Shown: positions 23,161-32,184 of the stretch, piece after piece | Layout: the number at the start of each line of letters is the position of its first letter | Numbering within the stretch: the first letter of the stretch is position 1 | NCBI GenBank assembly: GCA_003457135.1 | Contig: DMSQ01000046.1 | Location: forward strand, 1 to 64,000 | Source of the DNA: Prolixibacteraceae bacterium | GTDB lineage: Bacteria; Bacteroidota; Bacteroidia; Bacteroidales; Prolixibacteraceae | Direction: 5' to 3' | Length of the DNA: 64,000 nt | The notes under the pieces: generated by a model | Database searches by the model: none | Seen by the model: the letters and a program-made list of their open reading frames with translations, nothing else | Told to the model about the DNA's origin: nothing | Program-made: the position numbers and the translations under genes

Positions 23161-23460
23161 TTACAGGATTTCACGCAACGCGATCGTAATATCGTTTATG
23201 GCCTGTACCCCAGTGCCACTCCAATGAATTTTACCACTTTGAAACAAAACCAGGGCAGGAATGTTTCGAACCTTACAAGAGGAAGCTATGTCGGGATAAT
23301 GATCAACATTCACTTTAATAATACGCACGTGTTTCTTAAAATCATCTTTAACTTCCTTTAATACGGAAGGCATCAAACGGCATGGAACACACCAGTCAGC
23401 GTAAAAATCGACCAATACCGGTTTTGCTGATTTTACGATATGGTTGAACCGATTATTCAT
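23161..23460 (-). CDS. Thioredoxin-like protein
   Basis: This protein of about 99 residues has the thioredoxin fold: VLVDFYADWCVPCRLMPSVL with the redox CxxC as CVPC instead of CGPC, then VNVDHYPDIASSCKVRNIPA with the cis-Pro, and LVLFQSGK. The ATG at 23460 fits the domain. A longer open frame upstream would add unrelated codons that are really the neighbour in another frame. This start overlaps the stop of the 34-residue membrane peptide gene at 23453-23557 (ATGAATAA), so the two are translationally coupled. Confidence 0.88.
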   Translation of the reverse strand: MNNRFNHIVKSAKPVLVDFYADWCVPCRLMPSVLKEVKDDFKKHVRIIKVNVDHYPDIASSCKVRNIPALVLFQSGKIHWSGTGVQAINDITIALREIL

Positions 23461-23557
23461 TTTTGCTTTCCTGCTTTGCAATATAACTTCCCAGCAAATC
23501 GCCCAGAAAATATCCCATTGCAGCCCCCCATAAGGTAGATATTTTGTTTTTAGCCAT
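23453..23557 (-). CDS. Small glycine-zipper-like membrane peptide
   Basis: This 34-codon frame begins MAKNKISTLWGAAMGYFLGD and ends LLGSYIAKQESKNE. It has one hydrophobic helix with G-A-A-x-G-x-x-x-G spacing and charged ends. It overlaps the thioredoxin start by eight bases. The protein-like composition, the clean start and stop, and the overlap make it a likely real small gene that automatic annotation could miss. I know no named family. Confidence 0.6.
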   Translation of the reverse strand: MAKNKISTLWGAAMGYFLGDLLGSYIAKQESKNE

Positions 23558-23701
23558 TTCTTATTATTTCGAATTGAAACAATAGCCTGGTTGATAAGTT
23601 CAGCCCTTTTGAATAGATAATAAAATACATTCATAGATATTTTTGATATCCATGCTGTAAACCAAACTGAAACAAATCTCCATCATTAAACCGGAAGCTG
23701 C

Positions 23702-24040
23702 TTATTTCATAAACTCCTGACGTATGGGATTAAAATTATCAATCAGGCGGGCCTGTTGAGAAAGAAGCCGGATCGTATGTTTTTTGCCTGAAGGTACAGC
23801 AAACATATCGCCTGCCTGAAGGTGCTGCTCTTTTTCGCCTTCACAGTAAAAAATAATCTCACCCGAAGCAATATAACAGGTTTGCTCGTGGACGTGTGAA
23901 TGATATGGCTCTGCTTCTGCCCAGGGACCATCAGAAAAACTGACGATAACTGTCATTAAATTTGGGGTGTGAATAATCCGTCGTTCCAGCCCTTCCCGAA
24001 CGATCTCAGGAGTGCTTTCTGTGAATTTTAGAACTGACAT
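23702..24040 (-). CDS. Cupin domain protein
   Basis: This 112-residue single cupin has motif 1 as EPYHSHVHEQTCYIASGEI, with the metal-binding His-x-His and Glu/Gln positions, and motif 2 as AGDMFAVPSGKKHTIRL with its last His. Such small cupins bind sugars, act as isomerases or sense metabolites, and the specific role cannot be read from the sequence. It is a stand-alone gene between the thioredoxin group and the carbohydrate cluster. The intergenic DNA on its upstream side is low-complexity repeat. Confidence 0.85.
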   Translation of the reverse strand: MSVLKFTESTPEIVREGLERRIIHTPNLMTVIVSFSDGPWAEAEPYHSHVHEQTCYIASGEIIFYCEGEKEQHLQAGDMFAVPSGKKHTIRLLSQQARLIDNFNPIRQEFMK

Positions 24041-24171
24041 ATGGTAAGGATTAATTATTTACGATTTGGTTATTTACAATTTACTATTTAAATGGTCAAT
24101 GGCTAAATAGTAAATAGTAAATGGTTAATTGATCAATGAGTGGGTCGCTATTTGACCACTGTGACTGACCA
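24041..24171. repeat. Low-complexity intergenic tag
   Basis: The gap is built of TTTACNATTT, AAATAGTAAATAGTAAATGG and GGTCAATGG words and ends in GACCACTGTGACTGACCACT right before the stop of the DUF6807 gene. The same ending recurs before the stop at 25203 (ACTGACCACTGTGACTGATC), and a related one recurs at 45633-45652. Confidence 0.6.
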
Positions 24172-25077
24172 CTATTTCACCGCCTTAAAAATCTGTTTTT
24201 CACTCAGTTCTCCCTGAAATACCAGTAATGAATATTTCAGTACCAAAGGTTGGTCAAACGGAATTGCAACAGGTTTTCGTCCCGGAAACGCTGCATTTTG
24301 CATACTGGCCTTTTTCCTGAGAATCCAACTTTCGGCCGGTGATGGATTCTGTGGATTACTCCAAATCACCACCCCACCCTTTTTGCCTCCTTCCAGAAAT
24401 GAACCTGAAATTTTCATCGAATTTCCAGCTACAATAGCAGTATTGACAGGTTCAACCAAACCGGTTTCGCTCGTAAATCTGACATCCTCAGGCAAGTTCA
24501 GTCGAACAGAAAAACCACTGTAGCCTTTTTCGTCATCCGAACCACCAATTGATAAACGATCAGTCAGGGCTAACAGTTTAATTTGAAAATCAAAACGGCG
24601 GTAATTTCCTGATTTCGGGTAAATGATGATCTGGGTTTCCTCGCGCAGGTATGCCTCTGCACCATTTTTCCACAAAGGCGATTTCCAGTCAACCGAAGTT
24701 ATGATATAGCCATTTCCTTTGCTCTGCTTAAATTCAAAATTGTTTACCTTTTGCTGAAAGTTTTTCAATTCCCAACCATCCGAAACCTGCTGGCCGTCAA
24801 TTAAAATCTGGTGCCAGGCCCAAAAAACACCGAGATGGTGAAGATGGTCTGCCGGAAAATCTTCAGTAAGGCGAGTGCCATCAGGGCCGTAAAGTGGGTG
24901 GATGTAGTTGCAGCGGCCATAAGCGCCATCTTTGTCTTTCAGACTTTTTTGATAAAAAAACAGGCTGTCTTTCCCTTCAAAAAAAAGAAATCCTCCATCT
25001 TTTACCACTATGTTGATCTGGGCTTGTCCAGCAAACGACAGACCTATCAGGAGAAAAACAGTTATTGGCTTAAGCAT
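24172..25077 (-). CDS. PmoA/DUF6807 family secreted protein
   Basis: This 301-residue protein has an N-terminal signal peptide (ITVFLLIGLSFAGQAQ). The conserved core includes RCNYIHPLYGPDGTRLTEDF-PADHLHHLGVFWAW and later SGFSVRLNLP, typical of the DUF6807 (so-called methane oxygenase PmoA) family. This family is frequent in Bacteroidota and Planctomycetes near Gfo/Idh/MocA dehydrogenases and DUF1080 hydrolases. The His-rich HLHHLG segment may bind metal. The enzymatic role is not established. Context points to sugar catabolism outside the cytoplasm. Confidence 0.8.
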   Translation of the reverse strand: MLKPITVFLLIGLSFAGQAQINIVVKDGGFLFFEGKDSLFFYQKSLKDKDGAYGRCNYIHPLYGPDGTRLTEDFPADHLHHLGVFWAWHQILIDGQQVSDGWELKNFQQKVNNFEFKQSKGNGYIITSVDWKSPLWKNGAEAYLREETQIIIYPKSGNYRRFDFQIKLLALTDRLSIGGSDDEKGYSGFSVRLNLPEDVRFTSETGLVEPVNTAIVAGNSMKISGSFLEGGKKGGVVIWSNPQNPSPAESWILRKKASMQNAAFPGRKPVAIPFDQPLVLKYSLLVFQGELSEKQIFKAVK

Positions 25078-25202
25078 TGAGCTAGTTTAATTAAGCTTTA
25101 TGAAAATATTAATAAACAAAACTCCCCGAAGAATTTCCAGAGAGTTTGCTGTAATGCAGCAGTAACTTTTCATTTTACTGACCACTGTGACTGATCACTT
25201 GA

Positions 25203-26549
25203 TTATAGCTTCGGCTCCCATCCTTTTTGGTATTCACGATCCCAAAGTTTCATTCCGTCTTTATCCAAAATTCGGCCAGTTTCGGTGTTAACCTTATACG
25301 ATTTGTTGATACGGTACGAAATATTGGCATAATGGGTCAGCATTTGGGTGACTGCACCCTCTTCTATTGGCGAATTCAGTTTGGCTTCTGTGCCGCGAAT
25401 CACGTTGAAAAAGTTGGCTACGTGACCGTCGGTCATATCGCCGCCGCCACCTAAAGCAGTTCCGGCCTCGCTTCCTGACGATTTGCTGTCTTTAATTTTT
25501 TTGCCGCTACGATCGAAAAGTGTGTAACCTTCACGGTTGACGAAAACAGAACCTTCGCTTCCGTAAATAATGGTTCCACGATCCGATCCGTAAGTTTTAT
25601 GCCCGTTACGGCTTTTCCCGTCCCATTTGATAATTTTATTTCCGGGGAAGCGGAAAGTAGCGTCCATGGTGTCGTACATTTCCCAGCCATCGTTCAGAAA
25701 GTGGCGTTTGGCAGCTTCTACATCAACTTGTTCAGGATATTTTACCTGAAGCGCCCAACGGGCAATATCCAACTCATGTGTTGCATTGTTGCCGGTTTCG
25801 GCCGTTCCCCAGTTCCATCCGTACCAGTGCCAGTTGTAATCCCAGATGTCGTGCATATAATCCTGGTGCGGGGCCGGGCCCTGCCAAAGGTTCCAATCCA
25901 GACCTTCCGGAACCGGAGCCTTTTTCTGAACCGGACATTCGCCACGGGTATTGGCATAAAAAGCAACTGCTTTATACACGTCGCCGATCACCCCTTTATG
26001 TATTTCAGCAATAATTTCCTGCGATTCTTTGGCCGACCGTTGCTGGTTACCCATCTGAACAACCTTACCGTATTTTTTTGTGAAAGCAACCAGTAATTCA
26101 CCTTCGCGCGGATTGTGGCTGCAAGGTTTTTCAATATACACATGTTTGCCGGCATTCATGGCCATCCAGGTACCCGGAGCATGCCAGTGGTCGGGAGCTG
26201 CGTTAAAAATGGCATCCACACCCTGATCGTTCCATACTTCGTGAATGTCGCTCACCAAAGTTGCTTTACCTGAAATTTTACCACTCAGATCCTTGCCCAC
26301 TTTATCGCGTTGCTTCTTCATCACATCACAGATGTAGGCAACATCCACATTATTTTTTTTGTCCTGAAGCGCTGCATAATAAGCGCTTACCCTGCGTCCA
26401 CAGCCCATCAGGGCAACATTGAGGCGATCGTTTGCGCCAACAATCCTTGAATAACTTTTTGCGGTAAAGCCTGAAGCCATTCCTCCAATAGCAACTCCGG
26501 CAGTTCCTACTGCCACATTCCGAATAAATTCACGACGATTTGAATCCAT
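25203..26549 (-). CDS. Tat-exported Gfo/Idh/MocA oxidoreductase
   Basis: This 448-residue protein begins with NRREFIRNVAVGTAGVAIGG, a twin-arginine-like signal (R-R-E-F-I), then NVALMGCGRRVSAYYAAL for NAD binding, AAPDHWHAPGTWMAM, and the catalytic-type EKPCSHNPREGE. This secreted Gfo/Idh/MocA subclass is common in Bacteroidota carbohydrate loci and typically oxidises sugars at C3. The gene is 20 bases downstream of the DUF1080 gene in the same direction. The two would make and cleave 3-keto glycosides. Confidence 0.9.
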   Translation of the reverse strand: MDSNRREFIRNVAVGTAGVAIGGMASGFTAKSYSRIVGANDRLNVALMGCGRRVSAYYAALQDKKNNVDVAYICDVMKKQRDKVGKDLSGKISGKATLVSDIHEVWNDQGVDAIFNAAPDHWHAPGTWMAMNAGKHVYIEKPCSHNPREGELLVAFTKKYGKVVQMGNQQRSAKESQEIIAEIHKGVIGDVYKAVAFYANTRGECPVQKKAPVPEGLDWNLWQGPAPHQDYMHDIWDYNWHWYGWNWGTAETGNNATHELDIARWALQVKYPEQVDVEAAKRHFLNDGWEMYDTMDATFRFPGNKIIKWDGKSRNGHKTYGSDRGTIIYGSEGSVFVNREGYTLFDRSGKKIKDSKSSGSEAGTALGGGGDMTDGHVANFFNVIRGTEAKLNSPIEEGAVTQMLTHYANISYRINKSYKVNTETGRILDKDGMKLWDREYQKGWEPKL

Positions 26550-26569
26550 AATATTTTGATTTAGTTTTC

Positions 26570-27916
26570 TTAAAGTTTTCTGATTTTTAAACTTCTGAAT
26601 TTAACCTGATCATTATGGTACTGAAGCAGGATCGGCGCTTCTTTGACCATTCCAAAATCCTTAAATTCGGCATATTTGCTTCGTGCAACCAAAGCTTTGT
26701 AAATATTCGAACCCCGAACATATTCAACCACCTTCATTCCGTTTAACCAGTGTTCAACTCGATTGTCGGGATAAACCACAATGCGGCCAAGATTCCACTC
26801 ATTGGCAGGTTTAGTAAATCGTTCCTGCTTTTCAGCCGGAATCAGGTCGTACAGCGAACCCATGGTACGGTTTCCTGCTGCTCCCATTTTGGCGTCTGCA
26901 TGTTTTTTATCATCCAAAACCTGATATTCGAGCCCGATGGACGGACCGCCATTACCGGTAAAATATTTCACACCACTGTTGGCGCCTTCAGCAAAATTAA
27001 ATTCGAACTGGAAATCAAAAGCCGAAAATTTTTCATCCGAAACGATATCAGTTCCCTTAACAGGTTTTTCTTTCGTATTTGCAACAGCCATCAGGGTTCC
27101 ATCTTCTGCTTTCCAACCTTCAGCAGGGAATATTTCCTTTCCGGCAGCTTTCCATCCTGAAGTTGTTTTTCCATCGAAAAGCATTTTCCATCCTTGTTCT
27201 TTTTCTGCCTGGCAGAGTGTGTTGGGCAATAAGTTTACCACAAAAACATCCGCTGTTTCGGTTGCTTTCAGATTGGTAGTTTTAATGCGGATATTTTTCC
27301 AGCGGATTTGTTTTCCGGGCTGAACATCTTTACCAATGGAATGAACCTGAAGGGCAATTAAACCACTTGTAGTCATATCGTCGAGCACGTAAGCAACCGG
27401 AATTCCGTTTAGCCAGGTGCGAATGCTGCTTCCCACACACTCGATACGGTAATGGTTCCACTCGCTGCCTCCCAGTTTAAATGCAGGTTTGGCGGCAGGA
27501 TTTAACTCAACGGTATAAAGCCAGCCCCGTCGTGCTTCGTCGTAAATTCCTCCACTCCATGCACGGGCCGAAGGATCAACCTCACACTGGTAGCCATGCA
27601 CCCTGCCATTCATTACTTCAGGCTTACTTATACTCCGGAATTGTATTCCTGAATTCATCTCATTGGCAACCTGCAGGTCGAGTTCGAGAATAAAATCACT
27701 GTAATCATTGTCGGTGGCCAGAAAAGAATTCGGAGTATTCGAAACGGTTGTACCAACAATTTCACCTTTTTCAACATGATAGTTGGCCTGACCATTGAGC
27801 TGATGCCAGCCAGACAAATCTTTACCATTGAAAAGGGAAACCCATCCGTCGTTCTTTTTTGCAGAAACGGCTGAAACAAACAACAGGAACGCAAGTAGAA
27901 TTTGAATTTTTCTCAT
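26570..27916 (-). CDS. Double DUF1080 (3-keto-disaccharide hydrolase) protein
   Basis: This secreted 448-residue protein has a signal peptide and two homologous DUF1080 jelly-roll domains. The first is WVSLFNGKDLSGWHQLNG with LDLQVANEMNSGIQFRS, and the second is WKMLFDGKTTSGWKAAGK with FEFNFAEGANSGVKYFT. Each has the N-S-G-[IV] core motif. Members hydrolyse 3-keto-glucosides or disaccharides in the periplasm, and some bind glycans. The first domain may be binding and the second catalytic, or the reverse. It is the first gene of the minus-strand operon that includes the exported dehydrogenase and perhaps the DUF6807 gene. Confidence 0.9.
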   Translation of the reverse strand: MRKIQILLAFLLFVSAVSAKKNDGWVSLFNGKDLSGWHQLNGQANYHVEKGEIVGTTVSNTPNSFLATDNDYSDFILELDLQVANEMNSGIQFRSISKPEVMNGRVHGYQCEVDPSARAWSGGIYDEARRGWLYTVELNPAAKPAFKLGGSEWNHYRIECVGSSIRTWLNGIPVAYVLDDMTTSGLIALQVHSIGKDVQPGKQIRWKNIRIKTTNLKATETADVFVVNLLPNTLCQAEKEQGWKMLFDGKTTSGWKAAGKEIFPAEGWKAEDGTLMAVANTKEKPVKGTDIVSDEKFSAFDFQFEFNFAEGANSGVKYFTGNGGPSIGLEYQVLDDKKHADAKMGAAGNRTMGSLYDLIPAEKQERFTKPANEWNLGRIVVYPDNRVEHWLNGMKVVEYVRGSNIYKALVARSKYAEFKDFGMVKEAPILLQYHNDQVKFRSLKIRKL

Positions 27917-28090
27917 GAGGTTTTTTGGTTTATGATTTAATTAAGAAGTTCCGTGTGCGATAACGGAAACAAAAATAGAAATTTTTATGAGTTTTACTTC
28001 AATGTTCTTGAACACAAAGTTTCATTTCCGGGTTGTTCCATTACTAACCGAAAAAGCAACTACTCTATGTTTATAATGAATATTAATCCC

Positions 28091-28098
28091 TATTTTTG
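28091..28098 (+). promoter_or_regulatory. Putative promoter (-7) of symporter operon
   Basis: TATTTTTG fits TAnnTTTG, 49 bases before the symporter ATG at 28147, in the divergent gap from the DUF1080 gene. Confidence 0.4.
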
Positions 28099-28146
28099 TT
28101 AAAAGTCACACTTCGTTCCTATCAAAATATTTACAATCTTGTCTTA

Positions 28147-29487
28147 ATGAAATCTGTCATCCTGATCGTTTACGCGTTAATCTTATTGCTGATTGGAATT
28201 TATTCCTTCCTGAAAATCAAAACTCCATTCGATTATTTCCTTGCCGGGAAAAAGACCGGGGTTTGGCTGATTTCGGGCAGTTTACTCGCTACCATTTTGG
28301 GCGGATCGGCTATTCTCGGGACTATCGGGTTGGCAGAGAGCCAGTCGTGGGCATCGGCCTGGTATATTCTGGCTGCCAGTTTGGGTTTATTAGGATTGCT
28401 GCCCATCGTTAAGAAAGTATATGCAAAAGGTAAATTTACCTTACCTGAACTTATAGGCCAATACTACGGAGAATCGGCCCGGAAAGTGACTTCGGTGATC
28501 ATTCCTGTTGCCTGGCTTGGAGTTGTAGCTGCCCAGATCATTGCCGGGGCACAAATTCTGGTCAGCTTTTTTGGACTGGAATATTCAAATGGCGTTTTCC
28601 TGACTGCCGGCATTTTCATCGTGTACACTTATATTGGCGGACAGGTGTCGGTGATGAAAACTGATTTGTTCCAGGCTTTTTTCATATTGGCAGGTGTTGT
28701 ATTAACAGCTATTCTGATTCCTTCAGGAAATATTTCAAAACTTCCGACCTTCACCGAAAATTTCCCGTTTAATGCTCACTATTCGCCTTTCGATTTATTT
28801 ATCATGGTTTTGACCTTCTCGAGTACATTTGTTGTTGGCCCCGATATTTATTCGCGTGTTTTTTGCGCCAAAGATTCGAAAACGGCTTTCCGAAGTGTTT
28901 TGATCGTTGTCCTTATCCTCATTCCGTTTGCATTTGTTCTGTCGTTTGTCGGTATTTATGCTGCAACATTTCATTCCGGAGCACCAAACAGCTCGGCCCT
29001 GGTCAATCTTGCCAATGTCTATTTACCTGAATGGGCTTCGGGTATCCTGGTGGCAGCATTGATCTCAGCGGTTCTTTCAACAGCTTCCACAACCCTTCTA
29101 ACGGCTTCCATGATTTTAAGCGAACTTTTTCACAAAGACATCAACAATCAGAAATCGTTCAAACAAACCAAACTGTTTCTTATTGCCATTGGAGTTTTAA
29201 GTATGCTCATTTCACTGAAGGTCACCTCAATCGTTTCATCGCTTTTGCTGGCGCTTTCGTTTTATTCGGGGGCATTTATTATTCCGATGGTTGCAGCTCT
29301 TTTCAACCTTCCATATAATAAACGCTTCAGCATTGCAGCTATGCTTTCCGGAGGAATACTGGCTTTATCTGGTAAATTATTGATAACGTTTAACCACGTC
29401 GAAGCAGGTCAATATGTTCTCATTTCAGGATTTATTCTGAATGCTTGGTTACTTTTTATACCTTTCGGAAGAAAACAACGAATATGA
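28147..29487 (+). CDS. Sodium:solute symporter (SSS family)
   Basis: This membrane protein of about 446 residues has twelve or more hydrophobic helices. The N-terminal FDYFLAGKKTGVWLISGSLL plus ILGGSAILGTIGLAESQSW is the sodium symporter signature, and GGQVSVMKTDLFQAFFI is the second conserved segment. The ATG at 28147 is chosen over an upstream TTG because it opens directly on the first helix. It probably imports the sugar or keto-sugar made by the divergent cluster. Its stop overlaps the dehydrogenase start as ATGA. Confidence 0.9.
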   Translation: MKSVILIVYALILLLIGIYSFLKIKTPFDYFLAGKKTGVWLISGSLLATILGGSAILGTIGLAESQSWASAWYILAASLGLLGLLPIVKKVYAKGKFTLPELIGQYYGESARKVTSVIIPVAWLGVVAAQIIAGAQILVSFFGLEYSNGVFLTAGIFIVYTYIGGQVSVMKTDLFQAFFILAGVVLTAILIPSGNISKLPTFTENFPFNAHYSPFDLFIMVLTFSSTFVVGPDIYSRVFCAKDSKTAFRSVLIVVLILIPFAFVLSFVGIYAATFHSGAPNSSALVNLANVYLPEWASGILVAALISAVLSTASTTLLTASMILSELFHKDINNQKSFKQTKLFLIAIGVLSMLISLKVTSIVSSLLLALSFYSGAFIIPMVAALFNLPYNKRFSIAAMLSGGILALSGKLLITFNHVEAGQYVLISGFILNAWLLFIPFGRKQRI

Positions 29488-30515
29488 AATCACTTGTTCT
29501 TGAGAAATACAATGAATTTACCCTGCGCGAAACCGAAATTCCGGATATAAAACCTGGCTGGGTGCTGATCAAAGTTGAAGCTTGCGGCATTTGCGGGAGC
29601 GATGTCCATGGCATGGATGGCAGCACAGGAAGAAGGCAGCCACCGGTAATTATGGGGCACGAAGCTTCCGGAGTTATTCATGAAACAGCGCCTGATGTTT
29701 GGGGTTGGATGAAAGGAGACCGGGTTACTTTCGACTCTACCATTTCGTGTGGCCAATGTTTTTTCTGTCAGCGGGAAGAAGTTAATCTGTGCGAAAACCG
29801 CCGTGTACTGGGCGTATCGTGCAACGAATACAGGCAAAACGGAGCTTTTGCCGAATTTATAGCTGTTCCGGCCCACATTCTATACAAAATTCCTGAAAAC
29901 ATCAGTTTTGAACAGGCAGCAATGGTTGAGGCTGTTTCGATTGCTGTTCATGCCACTTCCATCAGCTCAGTTAAAAAAAATGATACAGCCGTGGTAATTG
30001 GCTGTGGAATGATTGGGTTGCTTTGTATTCAGGCCTTAAAAGCTGCCGGCTGTGCCAGGGTAATTGCTGTTGATCAGGTGGATGAAAAGCTTGAAATTGC
30101 TCAGGAGTTGGGCGCCGATCTTACTTTTAGATCAACTGATCCGGAATTAATTCAACAGATATTAAACGAAACCGAAAGCCGGGGTGCTGATATTACCTTT
30201 GAAGTTGTGGGAATTGAGCTAACCGTTAATCTGGCCATCAATTGCACCCGAAAAGGCGGAACTGTGACCCTGATTGGCAACCTGACCCCGGAAGTTAGAA
30301 TTCCGCTCCAAAAAGTGGTGACCCGTCAACTAAAACTGCAAGGTTCCTGCGCCTCAGCAGGTGAATACCCACTTTGTCTGGAGATGATTGCATCCGGAAC
30401 GATAAAAGTTGACCGGATGATCAGCAAGGTAGCGCCTTTGGAAGAAGGAAATGAATGGTTCCAACGGCTTTACAACAAAGAAGCCGGATTGATGAAGGTG
30501 ATATTGAAACCGTAA
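29484..30515 (+). CDS. Zinc-dependent medium-chain dehydrogenase
   Basis: This 343-residue alcohol/polyol dehydrogenase has CGICGSDVHG with the catalytic zinc Cys, GHEASGVI, and the four-Cys structural zinc loop SCGQCFFCQREEVNLC. The Rossmann motif is VVIGCGMIGLLCIQALKAAG. Sorbitol, threonine and sugar-acid dehydrogenases belong here. The substrate is unknown but presumably is delivered by the symporter, to which it is coupled by ATGA. The ATG at 29484 begins the domain (MKSLVLEKYNEF). Confidence 0.92.
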   Translation: MKSLVLEKYNEFTLRETEIPDIKPGWVLIKVEACGICGSDVHGMDGSTGRRQPPVIMGHEASGVIHETAPDVWGWMKGDRVTFDSTISCGQCFFCQREEVNLCENRRVLGVSCNEYRQNGAFAEFIAVPAHILYKIPENISFEQAAMVEAVSIAVHATSISSVKKNDTAVVIGCGMIGLLCIQALKAAGCARVIAVDQVDEKLEIAQELGADLTFRSTDPELIQQILNETESRGADITFEVVGIELTVNLAINCTRKGGTVTLIGNLTPEVRIPLQKVVTRQLKLQGSCASAGEYPLCLEMIASGTIKVDRMISKVAPLEEGNEWFQRLYNKEAGLMKVILKP

Positions 30516-30728
30516 AAAGTGGCCAGTCCCAGTATTCAGTGGTCATTGATGGTCATAATTAGTCATTAGTAGTCAATGATTGTCATTGAATTGATCTGAG
30601 CACGCTTACTATTAATGACGTGAAACAAATGACTATAAATGACGTGAAACAAATGACTATTAATGACTATTTCGAGAAAGACAGAAAATATTCGAATTTG
30701 AAAATTTTAACTTTAAACGAACAGAACC
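30516..30728. repeat. TGACT-word low-complexity repeat
   Basis: The gap begins with GTGGCCAGTCCCAGTATTCA, followed by GTCATTGATGGTCATAATTA-GTCATTAGTAGTC words. Two direct copies of AATGACGTGAAACAAATGAC-TAT (about 30614-30660) come next, then AATGACTATTTC. Related words recur at 34722-34794 and 50826-50936. There is no gene here. Confidence 0.65.
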
Positions 30729-31862
30729 ATGCCCATCAATGTTGCTATCATCGGCTGTGCAAAAATAGCGCATATCCATGCCAAGGCCATCCTGCAAATT
30801 CCCGAATTAAGTTTTAAAGCGGTTTGGAGCCGGACTCCTGAATCGGCTCAGAAATTTGTTGACCAATATGGCGTGAAATCCTATTCTTCGATTCCTGAAA
30901 TGATCAGGAATGAAGATATTCAGATGGCTATAGTCTGCAACGCACATCCCTATCATGCCGACGTGTCCATTCAGGCGATGGAAGCCGGAGCGCATGTGTT
31001 AATAGAAAAGCCTCTCGCATCAACTTTGCAGGATTGCGACCTGATTATTGAAGCTGCCCGAAGAACCGGACGAAAAGCTGGTGTAATCAGTCAGCGGCGA
31101 TGGTACCAGCCAATCGTACGCATGAAAAAAGCCATTGATGAAGGTAAAATCGGAATTCCAATGCTGGGAACAATCCAAATGCTCGGTTGGCGCGATCAGG
31201 CTTATTATGAAAGCGATGCCTGGCGCGGATCGTGGAAACTGGAAGGAGGAGGAGTTTTGGTTAATCAGTCGCCGCACCAGCTCGATTTGTTGCAATGGCT
31301 CATGGGCGATATTGACGAAGTTTTTGGATACTGGAGCAACCTTAATCATCCGTATATCGAAGTGGAAGATACCGCAGTTGCCATTGTCAGGTTTAAAAAT
31401 GGCGGACTGGGAAATATCCTGGTAAGCAATTCGCAAAAACCTGGGATATATGGAAAGGTTCACATTCACGGGAGTAATGGCGCAACTGTCGGCGCACAAC
31501 CTGAAGGCGGGGCCATGTTTATTGCCGGAAAAACCACTATTGCCGAGCCACCCAAACTTGATTTATGGACCGTTCCGGGTGAAGAACACCTGATGGAAGA
31601 ATGGAACAAAGCCGACAGCGATGAATTTCATTCCGTTGACTCAATGACCTGGTATTTCAAACAACAACTGGAAGATTTTAAGGATGCGATTTTGTGCGAC
31701 CGCGAGCCTCTGGTAACTGCTGAAGAAGGCCGAAAAACAGTTGAGTTGTTTACCGCCATTTACCGATCGCAACGAGATGGAAAACCGGTTAAATTTCCGT
31801 TGGAACCTGAGTATAACAGGGAAGATATGGATGGGAGGATTATGTACATGAATCGAAAATGA
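30729..31862 (+). CDS. Gfo/Idh/MocA oxidoreductase
   Basis: This 377-residue cytoplasmic member has no signal peptide. NVAIIGCAKIAHIHAKAILQ is the NAD-binding motif and LIEKPLASTLQDC carries the catalytic Lys. GSWKLEGGGVLVNQSPHQLD is the family active-site segment with its His. It likely oxidises or reduces an imported sugar derivative, alongside the zinc dehydrogenase. The last 28 codons before its final residues (31758-31841) are repeated with 89% identity at 32470-32553, beyond the TA pair. Confidence 0.92.
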   Translation: MPINVAIIGCAKIAHIHAKAILQIPELSFKAVWSRTPESAQKFVDQYGVKSYSSIPEMIRNEDIQMAIVCNAHPYHADVSIQAMEAGAHVLIEKPLASTLQDCDLIIEAARRTGRKAGVISQRRWYQPIVRMKKAIDEGKIGIPMLGTIQMLGWRDQAYYESDAWRGSWKLEGGGVLVNQSPHQLDLLQWLMGDIDEVFGYWSNLNHPYIEVEDTAVAIVRFKNGGLGNILVSNSQKPGIYGKVHIHGSNGATVGAQPEGGAMFIAGKTTIAEPPKLDLWTVPGEEHLMEEWNKADSDEFHSVDSMTWYFKQQLEDFKDAILCDREPLVTAEEGRKTVELFTAIYRSQRDGKPVKFPLEPEYNREDMDGRIMYMNRK

Positions 31863-31872
31863 GAAAGGAAAC

Positions 31873-32181
31873 TTATTTAATTCTATTCTTTAATCTTTCC
31901 GGATTTTGACGGGTATCAAAAACATCAGTTATATAAACCTTCTGGTTTTGAATCTTGTAGATTATTTTGTAGTTGCCTCGGATAACGTATCGATGCCCTT
32001 CATCCAAATCCATCAAAAATTCTTCAATTTGTCCTGAAAGTGAATATTTTTCCAATTGATTTGTGCTCGAAAGTATGCTATCTCTGATATTAGATGCTAT
32101 GTTTACACCAACATTATTTTTGTAATAGTTGTATGTCTCAGAAAGTGAGTCTAATGCTAACTTGGTCCAGAACACCTTCAT
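31873..32181 (-). CDS. RelE/ParE family toxin
   Basis: This 102-residue protein has the ParE/RelE layout: FWTKLALDSLSETYNYYKNN (helical hairpin), GHRYVIRGNYKIIYKIQNQK (basic strand), and the terminal ITDVFDTRQNPERL. It is encoded on the minus strand, four bases after its antitoxin and 10 bases from the end of the convergent oxidoreductase gene. It looks intact. It would inhibit gyrase or translation when not held by the antitoxin. Confidence 0.85.
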   Translation of the reverse strand: MKVFWTKLALDSLSETYNYYKNNVGVNIASNIRDSILSSTNQLEKYSLSGQIEEFLMDLDEGHRYVIRGNYKIIYKIQNQKVYITDVFDTRQNPERLKNRIK

Positions 32182-32184
32182 TTT

